The position numbers and the translations under genes are program-made. Below, one piece after another: positions 60,643 to 64,000 of a DNA stretch of 64,000 bases. Location of the stretch: positions 1,488,001 to 1,552,000 of the forward strand of contig NZ_CP029287.2 in the NCBI RefSeq assembly GCF_003201675.2, written 5' to 3'. Below the pieces are notes generated by a model. That model searched no databases, had not been told where the DNA came from, and saw only the letters and a program-made list of their open reading frames with translations. Source of the stretch: Metallosphaera hakonensis JCM 8857 = DSM 7519. Lineage in GTDB: Archaea > Thermoproteota > Thermoprotei_A > Sulfolobales > Sulfolobaceae. Every line of letters starts with the position of its first letter. The stretch's first letter is position 1.

Positions 60643-61038
60643 ATGGTGAAGTTAATAGAAATAAAAGCTATGACTTTGTCGATGAGGGCAATCCATAACT
60701 TGAGTAAGGATTCTAGAGAGAGGATAGTAGCCATTCTACTACAAAAGAGGAGTAAATCCGAATTGGCGAAAGAGTTAGGTATATCTCCTGCCTCAATTGT
60801 AAAATTTTATAAAGGAAAGACTCACGCCAGTGATATTACCATACAAAGGGCCCTCGCTATAGCAGATAATGAGGAGAAACAAGATATACTTCGCCTTATA
60901 ATCGAGGATCTTGCCGGAAGCATACTTGATATCTTATCAGAGTATCAAGACGTGGACTCAGAAAAGTTAAATTTACTTAAGAAGGTATTGGAAGAGAGGG
61001 ATAAAAGAAAGATATTAACTTCTCTTGACCTCATATAG
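60643..61038 (+). CDS. XRE-like HTH regulator
   Basis: 131 residues with a helix-turn-helix at about residues 38-60 (RSKSELAKELGISPASIVKF, YKGKTHASDITIQRAL) followed by a helical C-terminal half. ATG 60643; divergent from the MDR-like gene with 14 bases between starts, so it may act on that promoter. The 3' end overlaps the convergent cysteine-rich gene by 24 bases. Confidence 0.72.
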   Translation: MVKLIEIKAMTLSMRAIHNLSKDSRERIVAILLQKRSKSELAKELGISPASIVKFYKGKTHASDITIQRALAIADNEEKQDILRLIIEDLAGSILDILSEYQDVDSEKLNLLKKVLEERDKRKILTSLDLI

Positions 61039-61401
61039 AGGACATGCTATGCAAAAGTTAGGGAATCTTTCTACGATTACATGCCTCGTATTATCGTTGC
61101 CAATTTCAACCATGTCCTGAGATAACCCTATACGTTCAGGTTCACTAACGTTCCACGCATTACATCTTCCGTTTAGGGAATGTCTACATGTTTTAGATTT
61201 CCATACGCCCTGGACCTCAGCTATTTTAAGCCATGACAGGGTTTCCCATATCTTCTGAAGTTCCTCTTTTACTTTCTGTACATTATTACTTTCCTGCTCT
61301 TGGTGAAATCTCAACTGCTCCTCTAATTTCTTTATGTCGCCTTCAATATCTGTTGGGGAAATTAACATAATACTCGGCTTAAGATTGTCTTCTATACTCA
61401 T
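61015..61401 (-). CDS. Hypothetical protein with a coiled coil and Cys cluster
   Basis: 128 residues. A coiled coil (KKLEEQLRFHQEQESNNVQK, VKEELQKIWETL) leads into SKTCRHSLNGRCNAWNVSEP and FPNFCIACPLYEV, two pairs of cysteines plus His that could bind zinc or an Fe-S cluster. Family not recognised. Divergent from the 61466 gene. Confidence 0.62.
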   Translation of the reverse strand: MSIEDNLKPSIMLISPTDIEGDIKKLEEQLRFHQEQESNNVQKVKEELQKIWETLSWLKIAEVQGVWKSKTCRHSLNGRCNAWNVSEPERIGLSQDMVEIGNDNTRHVIVERFPNFCIACPLYEVKRS

Positions 61402-61465
61402 GAATTCTTGATTGTCATAATATCCTTTTTAAGGCAGAATGCATATAAGATGATCGTGGCATAGA

Positions 61466-62167
61466 ATGGTCAAGGGACTCTATAGAGAGAGAATAAAGGT
61501 ACTTACTGACCTCTGGGGAAACATTTTAGACAATTGGGAATCCATGGATAGGAACAGCTTATTGTCACTAGTCCAGGAAACCTATGAGAAAAATGGCATA
61601 AGGCCCTTTAGGGGATTCAAATCCACAAACCTCTATGAGAAGGAATTAATTAGTTTGTTTGTAGTTGGAAAAGACGGTCTAGGTCTTTATGATGATTATA
61701 GACCTGTCTTTGATAAGTTGTTTAGTCTTGAAGAGAAATTTTACGAGGTTTCTAAGGCTATAATAGAGAAAGGTCCTGACGATGCTTACATCTTGTCAGG
61801 TAATGATAAAGATGTCCTTGCCAGGTCATTGAGACTAATTTTTACTGAGGTGATATTTTCCTTTTCAGACGAACAGAAATTAATTCAGGCCCTCAGAATC
61901 TTGGATTCTTCGTCTAATGATGCCATAAAACACACAGCCAAGAGCTTCTCAAGATTCTATACTGCGTTCAGACTAGCTGAGAGCTTGGCGGAGGGGTTGA
62001 TTAGGGATAAAATGAATTACATTGCAATGAAAAAAGCCTTCTCCATTAGTCTAGGCATAGAATATCCACTTCCCAAGTCAAGTTATGTTGCATTAATATC
62101 AAAAGAAGTTTTCAACGTAAATCCAAAGTTGATACGGAAAGTTCTGGAAGTTTCTCTACAACCATAG
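61466..62167 (+). CDS. Conserved crenarchaeal protein (DUF2192-like)
   Basis: 233 residues, all-helical soluble protein ([40 protein letters not shown]). I recall a crenarchaeal family DUF2192 of this size and opening but cannot verify the match. No catalytic motif. The next gene follows after 34 bases on the same strand. Confidence 0.58.
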   Translation: MVKGLYRERIKVLTDLWGNILDNWESMDRNSLLSLVQETYEKNGIRPFRGFKSTNLYEKELISLFVVGKDGLGLYDDYRPVFDKLFSLEEKFYEVSKAIIEKGPDDAYILSGNDKDVLARSLRLIFTEVIFSFSDEQKLIQALRILDSSSNDAIKHTAKSFSRFYTAFRLAESLAEGLIRDKMNYIAMKKAFSISLGIEYPLPKSSYVALISKEVFNVNPKLIRKVLEVSLQP

Positions 62168-62201
62168 ATCTTTTTAAACAATGAGTAAATGATAATTTGG
62201 T

Positions 62202-63104
62202 ATGCAGAATTTATCATCTACCCAAAGGGAGATTCTTCTAGCTCTTATAGAGCTCTACAATAGACAGAAAAAAATGATAAAAAGTAAGGAAGTTGCGGAC
62301 ATGATAAGTAAGGACGAAGGAACGGTCAGGAACATAATCTTGAGCCTAAAAGTGCTTGGGTTGGTTGATTCTAAGCCCGGACCAAATGGAGGATACCTAC
62401 CAACTCTAAAGGCATATGAGTTTGTTAAAAATCCTTCAATAATTCCCATTCTTGATAAACTTAGTCTATATAGGGGTAATGTAGAAACTGATGTTAAGGT
62501 AGAGAATATCGAACTCCTGGACATAACTAATCCTTCCGGGAATAGGGTTATTCTAAAAATATCTGGAGATCCGAAGAAAATAAGGCCAGGTGACTCGGTG
62601 AGACTTGGACCCACACCCTATAGTAGGTTGGTTATTGAGGGAGTGGTGCTAAATGCAGAGGAAGATCGTAGAGAGATCATTATTGACGTTAAGAGAATGA
62701 TTAGTATACCAAAGGAGAAAGTGAAAAACATAATTAGTAAAAGGCTTGTATCTTTGAAACCTAATATGACATTGAAAGACGCATCGAGGATACTTTATAA
62801 GGAGGGGATTAGAGGAGCTCCTGTTCTTGACGATGCTGGCAATGTCCTAGGGATAATAACTACTGCTGATCTGATGAGAGCTTTTTATGAAGGAAATCTA
62901 GAAGGCTCAGTATCGGACTACATGAAAAGGGACGTGATCACCATAAAAGAGGAAGATGACATTATGGAGGCGGTGAAAAAAATGGTCACGTATAATGTTG
63001 GGAGATTACTTGTGATGGACGCAATAAATAGAGTATCTGGTATGGTAACGAGGACTGACATTTTGAAATCTATCGCTGGTCTCGAGGGATTATGGTCCAT
63101 ATAA
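62202..63104 (+). CDS. HTH plus CBS-pair regulator
   Basis: 300 residues. N-terminal winged helix (EVADMISKDEGTVRNIILSL, LGLVDSKPGPNGGYLPT), a central beta domain with PGDSVRLGPTPYSRLVIEGV, and two CBS motifs (MTLKDASRILYKEGIRGAPV, LGIITTADLMRAF; VGRLLVMDAINRVSGMVTRT). CBS pairs bind adenosine nucleotides, so this is likely a nucleotide-sensing transcription factor. It overlaps the JAMM protease gene by 13 bases. Confidence 0.85.
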   Translation: MQNLSSTQREILLALIELYNRQKKMIKSKEVADMISKDEGTVRNIILSLKVLGLVDSKPGPNGGYLPTLKAYEFVKNPSIIPILDKLSLYRGNVETDVKVENIELLDITNPSGNRVILKISGDPKKIRPGDSVRLGPTPYSRLVIEGVVLNAEEDRREIIIDVKRMISIPKEKVKNIISKRLVSLKPNMTLKDASRILYKEGIRGAPVLDDAGNVLGIITTADLMRAFYEGNLEGSVSDYMKRDVITIKEEDDIMEAVKKMVTYNVGRLLVMDAINRVSGMVTRTDILKSIAGLEGLWSI

Positions 63105-63424
63105 AGGAAAAATGCGGAATAATATGGAACAATAGATTAATAGAAATTAAAAATATCTCTTCTGGCAGCCATGATTTTTTGATGGATCCGGAACAATTTT
63201 ATAGATACATAGATGGAATACAGGCTATAGTTCACTCGCATACCGAGCTCTGTTCGCCTAGCGAGGAAGATCTAGAGAATATGAAAGTGTGGAGGATTCC
63301 TTGGATAATAGCTTCAAAGAGTTGTATCGCGGCATATTTAGTTACTGACGTTGGTGTAACTCAAATCAGCATTGATCCCCTTTTCCTTGAGGAATTGAAG
63401 GACTTTGTCATGCATCTTCCTTAG
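63092..63424 (+). CDS. JAMM/MPN+ metalloprotease-like protein
   Basis: 110 residues with Glu near residue 18 (NNRLIEIKN) and VHSHTELCSPSEEDLENMKV, a compact H-x-H...S-x-x-D JAMM motif, then IPWIIAS. These residues bind zinc in deubiquitinase-like enzymes, which in archaea remove SAMP/Urm1-type modifiers or process sulfur carriers. It is near minimal in size. Start lies inside the HTH-CBS gene; the 3' end overlaps the helicase gene by 87 bases. Confidence 0.75.
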   Translation: MVHIKEKCGIIWNNRLIEIKNISSGSHDFLMDPEQFYRYIDGIQAIVHSHTELCSPSEEDLENMKVWRIPWIIASKSCIAAYLVTDVGVTQISIDPLFLEELKDFVMHLP

Positions 63425-64000
63425 AAACTCCCTTTTATCACTGGCCAATACAACATCGCTGTATTCTTTCGCAAGTATATGATGAGCGAATGGACTTGGA
63501 ACATTATTGGGCCCAATAACCTGTACCTTGATATGTCCATTCACGATCTTGTCTAGTATAATCATAGCGTTTCGAATGTCCATGTAATCCTCCAGGATTT
63601 CCCTCAACGTTTCCGTTAAAACAGGGAATCCAGGCATATCTCTTACTACGTTCATCAATACTTCTGAGTTAATTTGTCTTCTATCAACGCTAGTTTCTCT
63701 TCCCTTATACCTCTTGAGTAACATTAATGAGCGTTCCGCAGTATGCCTGAATCTTCGTTTCACCATTTCTGTTCTTAAAACAACGTCGCTTAGTATCTCA
63801 TACAACTTACTGGGCTCCATCTCTTTCAAAGCCTTCTCAATGTCATAGTCAACCTTTTCTCCTATTGTTAGTACGAATCCGTTATCTGTTATTGATGTTC
63901 TCACGTCCATGTTTAGATCCCTCCCAATTTTCCAAGCTACTGCTCTTGACAATGCGTCTAAAGCCCTTCTGCCAAAAAGCGCGTGGAATATGAAGTTCCT
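63338..64000 (-). CDS. Lhr-type ATP-dependent helicase, C-terminal part (5' end outside window)
   Basis: The frame remains open to the right edge, adding RNFIFHALFGRRALDAL before LSRAVAW, a segment conserved in Lhr helicases; an inner TTG at 63952 is not the real start. Only about 220 C-terminal residues are seen, with VQVIGPNNVPSPFAHHILAK (the SPFA signature) and a helical end. Lhr proteins are large (around 850-950 residues) superfamily 2 3'-5' helicases acting on branched DNA or DNA-RNA hybrids. The motor core lies outside the window. Confidence 0.82.
   Translation of the reverse strand, partial: RNFIFHALFGRRALDALSRAVAWKIGRDLNMDVRTSITDNGFVLTIGEKVDYDIEKALKEMEPSKLYEILSDVVLRTEMVKRRFRHTAERSLMLLKRYKGRETSVDRRQINSEVLMNVVRDMPGFPVLTETLREILEDYMDIRNAMIILDKIVNGHIKVQVIGPNNVPSPFAHHILAKEYSDVVLASDKREFLRKMHDKVLQFLKEKGINADLSYTNVSN

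Noticed and set aside
63338-63952. Self-contained 204-residue protein at the right edge
   Set aside because: The frame stays open to 64000 with conserved Lhr helicase residues, so this is the end of a larger gene.

Overview
The window is chromosomal DNA of a thermoacidophilic crenarchaeon of the order Sulfolobales. The support is the ESCRT-III/Cdv protein, an RpoD subunit with a ferredoxin-like domain, archaeal DnaG, aPelota, the archaeal mevalonate-type isoprenoid genes, an unlinked 5S rRNA gene, tRNA introns, and two remnants of SSV-type (fusellovirus) integrase genes lying against tRNA genes. Genus cannot be fixed from sequence alone; Metallosphaera, Acidianus and Sulfolobus relatives all fit.

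Layout. 1-2.2 kb: 3' part missing of a pilin-type-signal solute-binding protein, then intron-containing tRNA-Glu. 2.8-4.4 kb: HTH_10 regulator plus CobD-like aminotransferase, followed by a decayed stretch. 4.9-7.8 kb: AlaX editing protein, ESCRT-III homologue, TrpS. 7.8-13.2 kb: small HTH regulators, a LysE exporter, Mrp ATPase, and a minus-strand cluster of site-2-type protease, rhomboid, a 53-residue membrane microprotein and an AK6-type kinase. 13.2-19.6 kb: MMPL/RND transporter, ThiR-type regulator, and a stand-alone NurA-like/HerA-like/PCMT operon. 19.6-21.7 kb: gene-poor RNA island with an int(N) remnant at tRNA-Gly, a likely C/D sRNA, a frameshifted gene relic, intron-containing tRNA-Trp and the SRP RNA. 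21.8-28 kb: LysS, a PDZ-containing M50 protease, a nucleotidyltransferase/DUF/radical-SAM operon, Pelota and a RimI-like acetyltransferase.

28.1-31.7 kb: a family-B DNA polymerase gene (PolB3 size and motifs) split by a 1258-bp IS256/Mutator-type element with perfect 24-bp terminal inverted repeats and an 8-bp target duplication; removing the element and one repeat copy restores the reading frame. 31.7-34.9 kb: DnaG, TyrS, two small genes. 34.9-45.6 kb: one long plus-strand run of AIR-synthase-like protein, ribosomal proteins S13, S4, S11, L18e, L13, S9, S2, RNA polymerase subunits D and N, Memo, isopentenyl phosphate kinase, type 2 IPP isomerase, prenyl diphosphate synthase and an AglH-type GlcNAc-1-P transferase. 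This couples translation/transcription machinery to the supply of prenyl chains for lipids and dolichol-linked glycans. 45.6-46.7 kb: second int(N) relic at tRNA-Asn, then tRNA-Pro. 46.8-53.3 kb: L7Ae, GltX, phosphoglycolate phosphatase, HD protein, 5S rRNA, DUF1512 protein, methionine aminopeptidase. 53.3-64 kb: metallo-hydrolase, PheS/PheT, an alpha/beta hydrolase, a CinA-like protein, LysN-like aminotransferase, several regulators, a JAMM metalloprotease and the C-terminal end of an Lhr-type helicase that runs off the right edge.

No CRISPR array, rRNA operon other than 5S, or replication origin was seen. The most unusual items are the IS-disrupted polymerase, the paired integrase relics with a shared ~69-bp block, the D-arm intron of tRNA-Glu, the NurA/HerA-like pair away from Mre11/Rad50, and the membrane-protease/microprotein cluster.
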